Assembly (NCBI RefSeq): GCF_900591205.1
Contig: NZ_UUPU01000078.1
Span: 30,595-94,594, forward strand
Reading direction: 5' to 3'
From: Pseudomonas viridiflava
GTDB lineage: Bacteria; Pseudomonadota; Gammaproteobacteria; Pseudomonadales; Pseudomonadaceae
DNA: 64,000 bases
A program made the position numbers and the translations under genes. Below are positions 8,148 to 16,601 of this stretch, piece by piece. Each line of letters starts with the position of its first letter. The first letter of the stretch is position 1. The notes below the pieces were generated by a model, which saw nothing but the letters and a program-made list of their open reading frames with translations, made no database searches and was not told the origin of the DNA.

Positions 8148-8624
8148 TCAAGACCGCGGCTTCCCCCCCACCGCCCTGGCCTGCCCCCGCAAATACAACG
8201 CCTCCACCAACTTCTGCCGCTCCCCCTGCGGCAACCCACTGGCAAACTGCGCCAACGTCGCATCCACCAACGCCCTGAGCGCCGCATCAGCCTCACGCGC
8301 CTTGGCCAACTGCGCCACCAACACCTCACGATCCAATGTCGGCGCTTCCAACTGCCTGATCACCCCCATGCGCGCCTCACGCCCCGCCATGATCAGCGGC
8401 TGACTGTCAGCACTGTTATGCCGCAACAATTGGCGCAACTCCCGGCGCCGTTCCGGCGGCAACCTGACCATGGCCTGGCGCAGCCCATGCTGATTAACCA
8501 CCCCCTCAGCCGGCTTGGCGCTGGTGACCATCCAGTGATAAAGCCCGCCGCCCACCCCGCCAATCAAAAACACATTGAGCAGGATCGAAACAAACAACCA
8601 CGGTTTCAGGGATCTGCCTGTCAT
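8148..8624 (-). CDS. Periplasmic heavy-metal-sensor-like protein (CnrX/ZraP type)
   Basis: A 158-residue protein with one N-terminal membrane anchor (residues ~8-31) and a helical periplasmic domain rich in Arg/Glu/Leu, resembling the Metal_resist (CnrX/ZraP-like) fold; LRQAMVRLPPERRRELRQLL (48-67) is typical of that fold. In CnrYXH of Cupriavidus, CnrX senses metal in the periplasm and controls the anti-sigma CnrY. Here the gene follows an ECF sigma and a membrane anti-sigma-like gene with a 4-base ATGA overlap, the same logic. I see no obvious Cys and few His for metal binding, so the ligand may not be a metal. Confidence 0.75.
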   Translation of the reverse strand: MTGRSLKPWLFVSILLNVFLIGGVGGGLYHWMVTSAKPAEGVVNQHGLRQAMVRLPPERRRELRQLLRHNSADSQPLIMAGREARMGVIRQLEAPTLDREVLVAQLAKAREADAALRALVDATLAQFASGLPQGERQKLVEALYLRGQARAVGGKPRS

Positions 8625-9046
8625 TGCTCGGCTTCCTCGGCATTGACGGTAAAGACGACTTCCGCATCGCCCTGGTCGAAGACACTGGGCAGCACTTCAG
8701 ATGACAACATCGGCAGCGGCACGCTCATGGACGCCACCAACATCCCCGTGACGATGCCGGCAATGCCCACGCCCACCAGACCCGCAGGCGATAACCAACT
8801 GGCATAACGTGACCAGAACGAGCGTGGCGCCGATTGGCGTATCTGCCGGATCAGGGCCGGGTCCGCGAACACGGGTGCATGGCTGTCCAACCGGCTGTCG
8901 AGCCAGCGCGCCTGGTGCACGGCTTCACGGGCGTGAACATTGCCGCTGTCGAGCAATGCCTGGGCGGCGGGCTGTTCCGCGCTGGGCCAGCGATGCAGGT
9001 CGGCTCCATAGGCGTCGGCCAGGTAAACAAAGCGTTCGGGTGTCAT
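8621..9046 (-). CDS. Membrane anti-sigma-factor-like protein
   Basis: A 141-residue protein with a soluble N-terminal part (about 1-85) and one membrane helix around residues 86-108 (AGLVGVGIAGIVTGMLVASM), followed by a short periplasmic tail. This layout, together with ATGA overlaps with the ECF sigma gene upstream and the sensor-like gene downstream, fits a transmembrane anti-sigma factor that holds the sigma factor at the membrane until a periplasmic signal arrives. There is no zinc-binding HxxxCxxC (ZAS) motif, so it belongs to a divergent class. The role is inferred from position and topology. Confidence 0.65.
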   Translation of the reverse strand: MTPERFVYLADAYGADLHRWPSAEQPAAQALLDSGNVHAREAVHQARWLDSRLDSHAPVFADPALIRQIRQSAPRSFWSRYASWLSPAGLVGVGIAGIVTGMLVASMSVPLPMLSSEVLPSVFDQGDAEVVFTVNAEEAEQ

Positions 9047-9642
9047 GATTTTCCCCTTCCTGGGCGGGCAGGCCCGGGTGTGTCGGCAAGTTGGCTGCGC
9101 AACTGGCGTCGGGCCCGTGACAACAGGCTCTCCAGTGCCTCGACGCTGATATTCATCAGGGCCGCGGCGTCGATATTCGACAGCTCCTGGTAATACTGCA
9201 GCACGATGGCTTCGCGCTGGCGTTCCGGCAAGGCCGCCAACGCGGCGGCCATACGCGCACTGCGGTCCTGGCTTTCGAGCTGTTCATCCGGTGACGGCGC
9301 GCTGTCCATCAGCTCCAGCGCTTGTTCATCGCTCAACGGGTGCTCCTTGCGCCGGCGCAGGCGGTCGTGGCACAGGTTGAGCGCGACCCGGTGCAGCCAC
9401 GTGTCGAAACGCGCCTCGCCGCTGCGCCAGCTGGCCGCCTGGCGCCAGATGCGCAGGAAGCTCTCTTGGGCCACATCCCTGGCCTCGTCGGCATCGCCCA
9501 GAATCCGACTGGCGAGCGCCAGCAAACGCGGCAGTTTGCGCGTCACCATTTCGTTGACGGCGGCAGGCTCGTTATTGCCGATACGCGCCAGCAGTTCAAC
9601 GTCCGGATCGGTGTCTTTCAATCGGCTGATTCTCGGGGCCAA
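9043..9642 (-). CDS. ECF RNA polymerase sigma factor
   Basis: A 199-residue ECF sigma factor. Region 2 is seen at DEARDVAQESFLRIWRQA and the following RFDTWLHRVALNLCHDRLRR; region 4 at LPERQREAIVLQYYQELSN with its helix-turn-helix and ARRQLR. It directs RNA polymerase to a small dedicated promoter set. The frame opens with TTG at 9642, 11 bases after the stop of the YXWGXW gene, and no strong ribosome site is seen, so the exact start is uncertain. It is translationally coupled (ATGA) to the anti-sigma-like gene. Autoregulation of the operon is likely but no -35/-10 match was established. Confidence 0.92.
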   Translation of the reverse strand: MAPRISRLKDTDPDVELLARIGNNEPAAVNEMVTRKLPRLLALASRILGDADEARDVAQESFLRIWRQAASWRSGEARFDTWLHRVALNLCHDRLRRRKEHPLSDEQALELMDSAPSPDEQLESQDRSARMAAALAALPERQREAIVLQYYQELSNIDAAALMNISVEALESLLSRARRQLRSQLADTPGPARPGRGKS

Positions 9643-9653
9643 GGGTCAGGTGT

Positions 9654-9965
9654 TCAACGATGCCAATGCCCTTCGCGCCAGTACCAGTTCGGACCATGTG
9701 CCTCCCAATGGCCCGGTTCCCAACGCGCATTGCGCATCACCGGCTGCCAGTGGCCAGGCACCCAACCGTAGCCGCGCCCTTCCCAGCGCCAGTGGCCACG
9801 GTCCCAGGCGTAACCGGGGCGCTCGGCAGGGATCACCTCCACCCGCTGCGGCGGCGGCGCCTGCTGGATGATGATCTCGGTCTGGGCAAACGTCGGGGTG
9901 CTGACAAACGCGGCAAGGGCCAGCGGAGCAAGCAAGGCAAAACGCAATGTGGCCAGGGGTCTCAT
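9654..9965 (-). CDS. YXWGXW repeat-containing secreted protein
   Basis: A 103-residue exported protein with a Sec signal (MRPLATLRFALLAPLALAAF..., cleavage likely after FAQ) and three to four aromatic repeats of the form W-x(2)-GHW (GYAWDRGHWRW, GYGWVPGHWQ, RWEPGHWEA, NWYWREGHWHR). Such YXWGXW proteins are small and surface- or periplasm-located, of unknown function. The start at 9965 has a strong AAGGAG site. It is the first gene of the operon leading into the ECF sigma gene (11-base gap), so it is a candidate periplasmic partner or target of that system. Confidence 0.82.
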   Translation of the reverse strand: MRPLATLRFALLAPLALAAFVSTPTFAQTEIIIQQAPPPQRVEVIPAERPGYAWDRGHWRWEGRGYGWVPGHWQPVMRNARWEPGHWEAHGPNWYWREGHWHR

Positions 9966-10191
9966 GGCAACTCCTTCATGCAACGAGCGAAAGTGCAGGT
10001 TGCTGATGGGTTGAACGGCGGGTGCGCAAAAAATCCGTCGCGGGCTGCGCAGATTTATTTTCGGGCAGGGCTCAAGCCGAGTATTGCTCAGGGGATGGCG
10101 GGGTTTGATGAAATGTTTGAAAGCTTCGCGACGGATTTACGCGGGAGCCAACGTTGAAGGATTAACGCAGGTAAACCCAAGAGGAAACACC

Positions 10192-10332
10192 ATGTACCGT
10201 CGCCTTACCATGCTGGTTGCCGCCTTGCTGATCGTCAGCCTCAGCGGCTGCGTGATCCTGCCGGAGCACCGCCATTGCTGCTGGCGCTATTACGGCGCGC
10301 TGGACACGCCAACCCACACCACCAATAGCTAA
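10192..10332 (+). CDS. Small lipoprotein
   Basis: A 46-residue protein with a lipoprotein signal peptide: MYRRLTMLVAALLIVSLSGC, the lipobox being LSGC with the lipidated Cys at residue 20. The mature part is only ~27 residues and holds HRHCCWRYYG, a His/Cys-rich patch that might bind metal. A GAGGAAA ribosome site sits 6 bases before the ATG. Its stop overlaps by 3 bases the stop of the convergent DUF1652 gene. The function is unknown. Confidence 0.75.
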   Translation: MYRRLTMLVAALLIVSLSGCVILPEHRHCCWRYYGALDTPTHTTNS

Positions 10333-10577
10333 CCAACCGCCGCAAAGCCACGACGCCCGGCCTTGAGTTCGGTGCGCAGTTCGCCGATCAGGTTTGAGAT
10401 GGAACGGATGCTGTCCAAACCTTCGGGGGATACGCAGGTCAGCAACAGGTCGACACGCCCGGACACCGGCTCGAACACGCGGATGCGCAGCGAACCATCG
10501 CTGTTCAGCGTGCAGTCGCAAGAAAGTGGCAGGAAGCCCGAGGCCATGATGCGGTTGAATTCGACGATGGAAATCAT
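10329..10577 (-). CDS. DUF1652 family protein
   Basis: An 82-residue protein matching the Pseudomonas DUF1652 family: opening ISIVEFNRIMASGFLPLSC, then SLRIRVFEPVSGRVDLLL and a C-terminal helix ISNLIGELRTEL. Family members are small, soluble and of unknown function, often several per genome. The ATG at 10577 has a purine-rich GGGGGG site upstream. It converges on the small lipoprotein gene. Confidence 0.85.
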   Translation of the reverse strand: MISIVEFNRIMASGFLPLSCDCTLNSDGSLRIRVFEPVSGRVDLLLTCVSPEGLDSIRSISNLIGELRTELKAGRRGFAAVG

Positions 10578-10825
10578 GAAAAGCCCCCCTTTCCCTGAGC
10601 CTCATCCGGTGGTTGTGATGGGAACAGAGTAGATGAGGTTTTGTGCGGTATCGAACTCTTCATAAGAAGTGTTAACCCTGCCTCATTTCATGCCAAAAAC
10701 GCCGCTCCACTGACGCCAGAAAACCCGCTTCACGACCTCTCGTCTAATGCCCAGGCTGGTGCTTGACTCCCGGCGCCGATCACAAGACGCTCTTGGCTTT
10801 TGGCCACTATCCCGAGCACATCAGC

Positions 10826-11770
10826 ATGAGCATCGCCCCCCCGAGCCAACCCGACAGTGACGTGTACAAAACGCTGCTGGAGTCGACCAAGGCCATCCCC
10901 TGGCGCATCGACTGGCAGACCATGACCTTCAGCTATATCGGCCCACAGATCGAGGCGTTGCTCGGCTGGACCCCGCAAAGCTGGGTCAGCGTCGACGACT
11001 GGGTCGAGCGCATGCACCCGGATGACCGTGAATACGTGGTGAACTTCTGCGTGTCGCAATCGCGTGCAGGCGTGGACCACGAGGCCGATTACCGGGCGCT
11101 GACGGTCAATGGCGACTACGTGTGGATTCGCGACGTGGTGCATGTGGTGCGCAAAGACGGTGAGGTCGAAGCGCTGATTGGTTTTATGTTCGATATCAGC
11201 GAGCGCAAGAAGACCGAAGAACACCTGGTGCGCTTGCAAAAGCAACTTGAGGAATATTCCTACCAGGACGGCCTGACCGGCATCGCCAACCGGCGCATGT
11301 TCGATACCGTGCTGGAACGCGAATGGGCCAGTGCCCAACGCAGCCAGTTGCCGCTGTCGTTGATCATCCTGGATATTGATTTTTTCAAGCAGTACAACGA
11401 CCACTACGGGCATATCAAGGGCGACGAATGCCTGCGTCAGGTAGCGCGCACACTGTCACAGGCGGCCAACCGGCCACGGGATTTCATCGCGCGGATCGGC
11501 GGGGAAGAATTCGTGTGGTTACTGCCGGAAACCGACGCCGCCTCCGCTCGGCAAGTGGCCAGGCGCTGTCTGCATCTAATCCGCCAGCAGCAGATCGAGC
11601 ATGGCTATTCAGCGGTGTCGAACCTGCTGACCTTGAGCCTGGGCGTCGGTACGCGGCTGGTCAACCCCGACAGTCCGATGCTGGATTTTGTCGAAGAGGT
11701 CGACAAGTTGCTGTACCAGGCCAAACGCAATGGCCGGATGCGCGCAGAGTTTGCCGAGGATCAAGTTTGA
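10826..11770 (+). CDS. PAS-GGDEF diguanylate cyclase
   Basis: A 314-residue protein that should make cyclic di-GMP from two GTP. An N-terminal PAS-fold sensor (about 10-130, WRIDWQTMTFSYIGPQ...) is followed by a GGDEF domain with the active site RIGGEEF. An allosteric inhibitory I-site RPRD stands five residues before GGEEF, so product inhibition is expected. There is no membrane segment, so sensing is cytosolic. The ATG at 10826 is preferred, since the TTG at 10763 only adds a non-family leader. It stands alone in a gene pair convergent with a small membrane protein gene. Confidence 0.92.
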   Translation: MSIAPPSQPDSDVYKTLLESTKAIPWRIDWQTMTFSYIGPQIEALLGWTPQSWVSVDDWVERMHPDDREYVVNFCVSQSRAGVDHEADYRALTVNGDYVWIRDVVHVVRKDGEVEALIGFMFDISERKKTEEHLVRLQKQLEEYSYQDGLTGIANRRMFDTVLEREWASAQRSQLPLSLIILDIDFFKQYNDHYGHIKGDECLRQVARTLSQAANRPRDFIARIGGEEFVWLLPETDAASARQVARRCLHLIRQQQIEHGYSAVSNLLTLSLGVGTRLVNPDSPMLDFVEEVDKLLYQAKRNGRMRAEFAEDQV

Positions 11771-11796
11771 CGCCGGGGTCAAATCGCGGGCAAAAA

Positions 11797-11829
11797 AAAT
11801 CCCAAGTAGCTGATGGAAACTTGGGATTT
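11797..11829 (-). terminator. Candidate intrinsic terminator
   Basis: Perfect 10-base arms AAATCCCAAG and CTTGGGATTT flank a 13-base loop; read on the minus strand the stem is followed by a run of eight U. It lies between the diguanylate cyclase gene and the convergent gene at 12036. Confidence 0.55.
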
Positions 11830-11899
11830 AAAAATGCATAAACCGTGGGAGGTGAACGCCCGGCTATAGTAACGATTGTAAAAAGCTGTAACAACAATA

Positions 11900-11924
11900 T
11901 TTTAATCCTTTCGTCGGATTAAAA
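11900..11924. terminator. Candidate bidirectional terminator hairpin
   Basis: Perfect arms TTTTAATCC (11900-11908) and GGATTAAAA (11916-11924) with a 7-base loop. The A/T-rich stem ends give U-rich tails in both directions. It is the second palindrome between the convergent genes ending at 11770 and 12036. Confidence 0.4.
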
Positions 11925-12035
11925 GCGCTGTAAGTCATTCAATAACCACACTTTTTTAAAGGTAGTCGGCGCCACAAGTGCCACTTTTTGGTGCAACTAC
12001 CGTTTATATATCCACGTATAAAAAAGGGTTATCGG

Positions 12036-12296
12036 TTACTGCGACGCGGTACTGTTCGCTGACTGTTCAAGCAACTGTTTGCAGCTTTCACGAAGTTCAA
12101 CACCACTGGCTGTGGCCGCACTGGCGACTCGCTCAACTTGCCGACAGAGTGCCAAACGCTCGGTAGCTTCCTCCCGTTGGCGATCGGCTTTGGCGTTGAT
12201 CTGCACGAAATAGCCCCCCATCACGACCGCCACGCACAGCACGCCGGCCGCAAAATAGCGCAGGCTGTTGGGCGAAGGGTCGTCTGGCGGGTGCAT
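12036..12296 (-). CDS. Small single-pass membrane protein, unknown function
   Basis: An 86-residue protein with a hydrophobic helix at about residues 11-31 (SLRYFAAGVLCVAVVMGGYF) and a charged, helical C-terminal part containing two Cys (ALCRQVERV and ESCKQLLE). I do not recognise a family. The ATG at 12296 is chosen because the hydrophobic segment follows closely. The longer frame reaching 12479 overlaps the neighbouring AraC gene. The ribosome site is weak, so the start is not certain. Confidence 0.55.
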   Translation of the reverse strand: MHPPDDPSPNSLRYFAAGVLCVAVVMGGYFVQINAKADRQREEATERLALCRQVERVASAATASGVELRESCKQLLEQSANSTASQ

Positions 12297-12409
12297 GATT
12301 CTGGAGCGCTCTGCTCTATCTGCGTCGAAGCGCGCAATTGTATGCAAATAGAAACACAGTGATTGTCGTGGATTTGTAAAACACCTTCTCTGCAGCAGCG
12401 ACCTCGCGC

Positions 12410-13318
12410 CTACAGCGCTTGCGTGTGCTGTCGCCGGCGAAACTGCCCCGGCGCCAGCCCATGGGCCTTGCGAAAACACCGCGAAAAATACGCCTCATCG
12501 GTAAACCCGCAGCGGTGGGCGATGGCGCCGATCATCAGCGCACTGTTGAGCAACAAGCTGCGCGCCAGTTGCATACGGCGGTCCAGCACCAGTTGCGAAA
12601 ACGGTTTGCCGGTTTCCTTGCGCAGCAAGTGGGTCAGGTAGTTGGGGGACAGGAAGGCGGCGGCGGCCGTATCCGTCAGGTTAAGGCTCGGTTCATGCAA
12701 ATGCTCGCGGATATGCGCCTGCACCCGCGCCAGGGCATCCTTGCGCCCGCGCCGGGTGGCGTTGCTGGCGGCAAATGCCTGCAACGGCTCGGCGTATTGC
12801 TCGCAGACCAGGCCGATCAGTTGAAACAGGTAGCCCTTGAGGCGCTCGCGGGCGCCGAAGGTGCGATGGGCATCGAGCTCGCGCATATGCGCGAGCCAGG
12901 TTTTCAGCGCGTCAAAGGCCGCGTCGTCGAGGATGAAATCCAGCTGCTCCTGGAAGCGAAACGGCAAGAGTTCCGGCGCCTGGCCGATGGGAATGTCTTC
13001 CAGGTCCAGCGGGTCGCAGGTCAGTTGCGGCAGGAAAAACGCCTGGCTGAAGTTGATCAGCATGAATTCGCCGTCCTCGGGATGCGCAATCACATGCAGC
13101 CGATGAGGCAGGATAAACGCCAGCGCCTTGCGCGGAAACGGCCGCACTGCGCCGCCGATGTGCTGCACGGTGTCGCCGCCGAGGTTGATCTGGATCTGGA
13201 AATACTCATGCCGATGGGGGCTGGTCAGCGCCGCCCTGCCGCGTTTGTCGCGGATATAAAAGTCGGGGCGGTCGCTGCGTTGCTCCATGCCATAAGTGGT
13301 GACGCGGGTGCCTGGCAT
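12410..13318 (-). CDS. AraC family transcriptional regulator
   Basis: A 302-residue regulator with an N-terminal cupin sensor (SPHRHEYFQIQINLGG near residue 33-48) and a C-terminal double helix-turn-helix (SLNLTDTAAAAFLSPNYLTH through MIGAIAHRCGFTDEAYFSRCF). It probably responds to a small molecule and activates a nearby or distant operon. It lies 36 bases downstream of the FAA hydrolase gene on the same strand, so it may belong to that transcription unit, but its target is not evident. Confidence 0.88.
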   Translation of the reverse strand: MPGTRVTTYGMEQRSDRPDFYIRDKRGRAALTSPHRHEYFQIQINLGGDTVQHIGGAVRPFPRKALAFILPHRLHVIAHPEDGEFMLINFSQAFFLPQLTCDPLDLEDIPIGQAPELLPFRFQEQLDFILDDAAFDALKTWLAHMRELDAHRTFGARERLKGYLFQLIGLVCEQYAEPLQAFAASNATRRGRKDALARVQAHIREHLHEPSLNLTDTAAAAFLSPNYLTHLLRKETGKPFSQLVLDRRMQLARSLLLNSALMIGAIAHRCGFTDEAYFSRCFRKAHGLAPGQFRRRQHTQAL

Positions 13319-13354
13319 AACGGTCTCTCGGGTGGCCTGGGCACCACTGTAGCC

Positions 13355-14050
13355 TCAACCTTGGCCGAGGGTGAACTGCAACTCGCCGAGGCCATCAATG
13401 CCTGCCGTCACCGCAGCGCCCGGTTGTAACACGCCGACGCCTGCGGGGGTGCCGGTGAAAATCAGATCGCCGGGCTTGAGCGCCACGGATTTCGAGGCGT
13501 GGCTGATCACTTCGCTGACAGACCAGATCAAGTCAGCCAGGTCGCCGACCTGACGTTGTTCGCCATTGACCTTGAGCCAGATTTTGCCAGTGGCCGGGTG
13601 CCCGACTGCGCTCACCGGTTGCAGCGCAGTGGTCGGCGCCGATTCATCAAACGCCTTGGCCCATTCCCACGGGCGTGAGAGTTTTTTCGCCTGAGCTTGC
13701 AGGTCGCGGCGTGTCAGATCAATGCCAACCGCATAACCCCAAACATGCGACAGGGCCTCCTCGGGGCTGATATCCACCCCGCCCTTGCCGATGGCCACCA
13801 CCAATTCCACTTCATGGTGCAGGTCAGCGGTGAGCGGCGGGTAGGCAATCACGCCCTTGGCCGGCACCACGGCGTCCGCCGGTTTCATAAAGAAGAACGG
13901 CGGTTCGCGATCCGGGTCGTGTCCCATTTCGCGGGCGTGCTCACGGTAATTTCGGCCCACGCAAAACACGCGGCGCACGGGGAAGCGCGCATCGCTGCCC
14001 TGTACCGCCAGGGAGGGCGTTGGTGCGGGGGTGAATACATACTCGGTCAT
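13355..14050 (-). CDS. Fumarylacetoacetate hydrolase family protein
   Basis: A 231-residue FAA hydrolase domain. Members cleave C-C bonds or isomerise/decarboxylate acyl-pyruvates and related 2-keto acids with a divalent metal. Conserved elements: FCVGRNYREHAREMG (about 29-43), the metal region LHHEVELVVAIGKGG (Glu-x-Glu type), GYAVGIDLTRRDLQ, and the C-terminal GDLIFTGTPAGVG. It follows the AbrB-type membrane protein gene by 66 bases, and a LysR regulator is divergent from that gene, suggesting one uptake/catabolism unit for an unidentified organic acid. Confidence 0.92.
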   Translation of the reverse strand: MTEYVFTPAPTPSLAVQGSDARFPVRRVFCVGRNYREHAREMGHDPDREPPFFFMKPADAVVPAKGVIAYPPLTADLHHEVELVVAIGKGGVDISPEEALSHVWGYAVGIDLTRRDLQAQAKKLSRPWEWAKAFDESAPTTALQPVSAVGHPATGKIWLKVNGEQRQVGDLADLIWSVSEVISHASKSVALKPGDLIFTGTPAGVGVLQPGAAVTAGIDGLGELQFTLGQG

Positions 14051-14116
14051 GGTCTGTGCCTCTTGGTTTACCTGGCGCCAGTATGGCCAGCGGGGCCGGG
14101 GCGAAGTTGGACAGGC

Positions 14117-15169
14117 TTACGCAGATTTTGCACTGGCCGGTGGTTGCACCCTCGGCCCGCGCTCCAGCAGCCGATACAGCGGCAGGCAAGCCGCCTGGAT
14201 CAGCAACATGCGGATCACCTGCATCGCTGTCACCAGCGTCACTGCCAGGCCCAACGCCTCGGCGGTCAGGCTCATTTCCGGCGCGCTGCCCGGCATCATG
14301 CCCAGGGCCAGCGACAGCCATGGCATCCCCAGCCAAGCCCCCAGCGCCCAGGCGGCGAGCGCCGTGGCCATCACCGAGCCCGTCAGCAACAGCAGCACCT
14401 TGGACAGAACGCCCGGCGCCCGGCGCAAAAAGCTGCGCTCGAATGCAACCCCGAGAGCACAGCCGATCAACACCTGCCCGCAGCCGCTGAGCCAACCCGG
14501 CATGCTCATCGACAGGTTATTGCACCCCACGCCCACGGCGCAGATCAGAAACGGCCCGAACGTCCAGGGGTTAGGCAGGCGGCAGCGCTTGAAGCCCAGG
14601 GCGGCCAGCCAGCCCATCGCGAGTATGAACATCAGCCACGGCCAGATCACCGGCAACGCGGGGCGCGTCTCTACATGCTGCACCCCAAAGGTGACGACGG
14701 CAGGCACCGTCAGCAGGATCAACAACAAGCGAATGCTATGGGCTGCAGCGATAAAGCTGGTGTCCGCCTGGCGCTGACGGCCCAGGTGCACCATCTCGCA
14801 AGAGTTGGCCGGCATCAACGCAAAGAACGCCGTGTGCAATGGCACCCCCCAGCGATGCAGGATAAGCACCGACCCCAGCGCCAGCATCAGCGTGAGCACC
14901 ACCGCGACCACGATCAACCCCAGGTGCTCCGCCACTTGTTGCATCACCGGCAAGGTGAAATGGCAACCGATGGCGACGGCCACAATCAGCTGCCCGGCTT
15001 GGCGGCCGTGGGGGATCTGCGGCAACAACCCACCGGCACAGCGGGTCAGCAGCACCGCTACCAACGCACCGATCACCCAGGGCAACGGCCACCCGGCCCA
15101 ACTGGCGAGGCTGCCGCCCAGGGCGCCAACGATCAGGGTTAACAGCCAATACTGGCGAAGGTTGAGCAT
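14117..15169 (-). CDS. AbrB family integral membrane protein
   Basis: A 350-residue membrane protein with about ten hydrophobic helices and the internal duplication of the AbrB/Gate family (GALGGSLASWAGWPLPWVIG near the start echoed by AWALGAWLGMPWLSLALG near 270). Despite the name of the family's founding ammonia-monooxygenase annotation, these are best viewed as putative transporters or regulators of transport. The gene is divergent from a LysR regulator (109-base gap) and upstream of an FAA hydrolase on the same strand, so an organic-acid transporter is a reasonable inference. The substrate is unknown. Confidence 0.85.
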   Translation of the reverse strand: MLNLRQYWLLTLIVGALGGSLASWAGWPLPWVIGALVAVLLTRCAGGLLPQIPHGRQAGQLIVAVAIGCHFTLPVMQQVAEHLGLIVVAVVLTLMLALGSVLILHRWGVPLHTAFFALMPANSCEMVHLGRQRQADTSFIAAAHSIRLLLILLTVPAVVTFGVQHVETRPALPVIWPWLMFILAMGWLAALGFKRCRLPNPWTFGPFLICAVGVGCNNLSMSMPGWLSGCGQVLIGCALGVAFERSFLRRAPGVLSKVLLLLTGSVMATALAAWALGAWLGMPWLSLALGMMPGSAPEMSLTAEALGLAVTLVTAMQVIRMLLIQAACLPLYRLLERGPRVQPPASAKSA

Positions 15170-15278
15170 AAGGTTGAACCCGGCATGGAGAAGAATGCCG
15201 ACAGGTTATAGACTTGCTCACATCACAAAAAATATCTATTTGTTAAGAACGCCATCAATCTTTGTTATCAGAGCCCCT

Positions 15279-16178
15279 ATGAATCTCAAAGCGCTGGAGT
15301 ACTGCGTCGAAATCGCCCGCCAAGGCAGCTTCACCAAAGCCGCGCAGGCGCTGCATGTGGCACAACCAGCGCTGAGCATGGCTGTCAGCCGCCTGGAGGA
15401 TGAGCTGGGCGTCGCATTGTTCAACCGCGCCACGCGCCAGATCAGCGTGACCGCCGAAGGCCAACTGTTCCTGGCCCGCGCCGAAGCCTGCCTGCAGGGC
15501 CTGGCCGGTGCCCGCCGCGAACTGCAGGACCTGACCCACTTGCACAGCGGCGAGATCCGCATCGGCGTGCCGCCCATGTACGGCATCCGCCATATTCCGC
15601 AGCTGCTGATGCAGTTCCGTGCGCGCTATCCGGGTATCGCCCTGCACGTGGTGGAAGGCAGCGCCGATGACATCAGCGAGCGCCTCGCCACACGGCAGAT
15701 AGATGTAGCGCTGCTGGAGTCAAGGCGGGTTGATCCGGGCTGGGAGTCGGTACTGCTGGGCAGTGATGAGATGGTGCTGTGCATGAGTGATCGGCACCCG
15801 CTGGCGAGCCAGCTGTCGATCCCGGCAGAGCGCTTGAAGCACGCGGCGATGCTGGTGTTCGACAACACCTTCCTGCAGCGCCACCTGCTGGATGCCTTTT
15901 GCAGCAATGCCCGCGTCAGTTTCAAGATCGCCCTGGAAAGCAACTTCGTACCGCTGGTGATTGCCGCCACCCGCAGCGGCATGGGCGTGTCCACCCTGCT
16001 GCGCTCCGTGCAGGAGCAGGAACCGGGGCTGGTTGGCGTCTCGTTCGAGCCTGCGCAGTTCATGCACTTCAACCTGTGCTGGCGTGCCAGTGAATACCTG
16101 TCCCAGGCCAATCGACGGTTTATTGAAACGGCAAAGGTGTATTTCCAGGAAGATGCCAGCTCGCCGCTCACCCACTAA
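15279..16178 (+). CDS. LysR family transcriptional regulator
   Basis: A 299-residue LysR regulator: N-terminal winged helix-turn-helix (MNLKALEYCVEIARQGSFTK, AAQALHVAQPALSMAVSRLE) and a C-terminal substrate-binding-like effector domain (IRIGVPPMYGIRHIPQLL onward). The ATG at 15279 gives the canonical N-terminus; the frame is open much further upstream but antisense to the AbrB gene. Being divergent from the AbrB-type gene, it probably controls that gene and the FAA hydrolase in response to the substrate or an intermediate. Confidence 0.93.
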   Translation: MNLKALEYCVEIARQGSFTKAAQALHVAQPALSMAVSRLEDELGVALFNRATRQISVTAEGQLFLARAEACLQGLAGARRELQDLTHLHSGEIRIGVPPMYGIRHIPQLLMQFRARYPGIALHVVEGSADDISERLATRQIDVALLESRRVDPGWESVLLGSDEMVLCMSDRHPLASQLSIPAERLKHAAMLVFDNTFLQRHLLDAFCSNARVSFKIALESNFVPLVIAATRSGMGVSTLLRSVQEQEPGLVGVSFEPAQFMHFNLCWRASEYLSQANRRFIETAKVYFQEDASSPLTH

Positions 16179-16190
16179 GCGGCGGCGGGC

Positions 16191-16520
16191 TTATTTGCGC
16201 GCCACTTTGTAGCGCACGCAATCCTGGTAGAAGCTTTGGCGGATCGCCTCGGGCTTGAGCCGGGAACGGCTGTCATAGGTCTGTTCGGTGATGCCCATGG
16301 CCATCATGCGCATCCACGATTTGTTGAACTTGATGGTCTGGATCTTCTGCCGGGCGGCGTACAGCGAAACCCCCGACAGCTTTAGCTCCTGAGCTCTGGC
16401 GGCGGTGCCGGCGCCCCAACTGCACATGTACTTGTCACCCTCGCGCAGCTCCCGTGCCTGCACGGCAGCCGCGCCGCCCGCCAATGAGCAGGCGATCAGC
16501 ATGATTCCAACAGTGCGCAT
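16191..16520 (-). CDS. Secreted hypothetical protein
   Basis: A 109-residue protein with a clear Sec signal (MRTVGIMLIACSLAGGAAAV ending near VQA). The mature part has two Cys (YMCSWG and FYQDCVRY) that could form a disulfide, and a conserved-looking DKYMCSWGAGTAARAQ segment. I do not recognise the family. The ATG at 16520 is preferred since GGGGAAG stands 5-6 bases upstream; a GTG at 16532 is the alternative. It converges on the LysR gene 12 bases away. Confidence 0.7.
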   Translation of the reverse strand: MRTVGIMLIACSLAGGAAAVQARELREGDKYMCSWGAGTAARAQELKLSGVSLYAARQKIQTIKFNKSWMRMMAMGITEQTYDSRSRLKPEAIRQSFYQDCVRYKVARK

Positions 16521-16601
16521 TTGCTTCCCCACCTAACCACCTGAAAATAAAAGCGATTCTGGCGAAGATTTGGTTACAGAGGGGCCATTAAATTGCCTTC
16601 G

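Noticed and set aside
7882..8329. Minus-strand frames (e.g. 89 and 129 codons) over the dispersed repeat
   Set aside because: The translation is that of the repeat itself, overlaps the sensor-like gene, and recurs as spurious protein wherever the repeat occurs.
13697..15142. 481-codon plus-strand open frame
   Set aside because: Antisense to the FAA hydrolase and AbrB-type genes; low-complexity Gln/His/Arg-rich translation typical of shadow frames.
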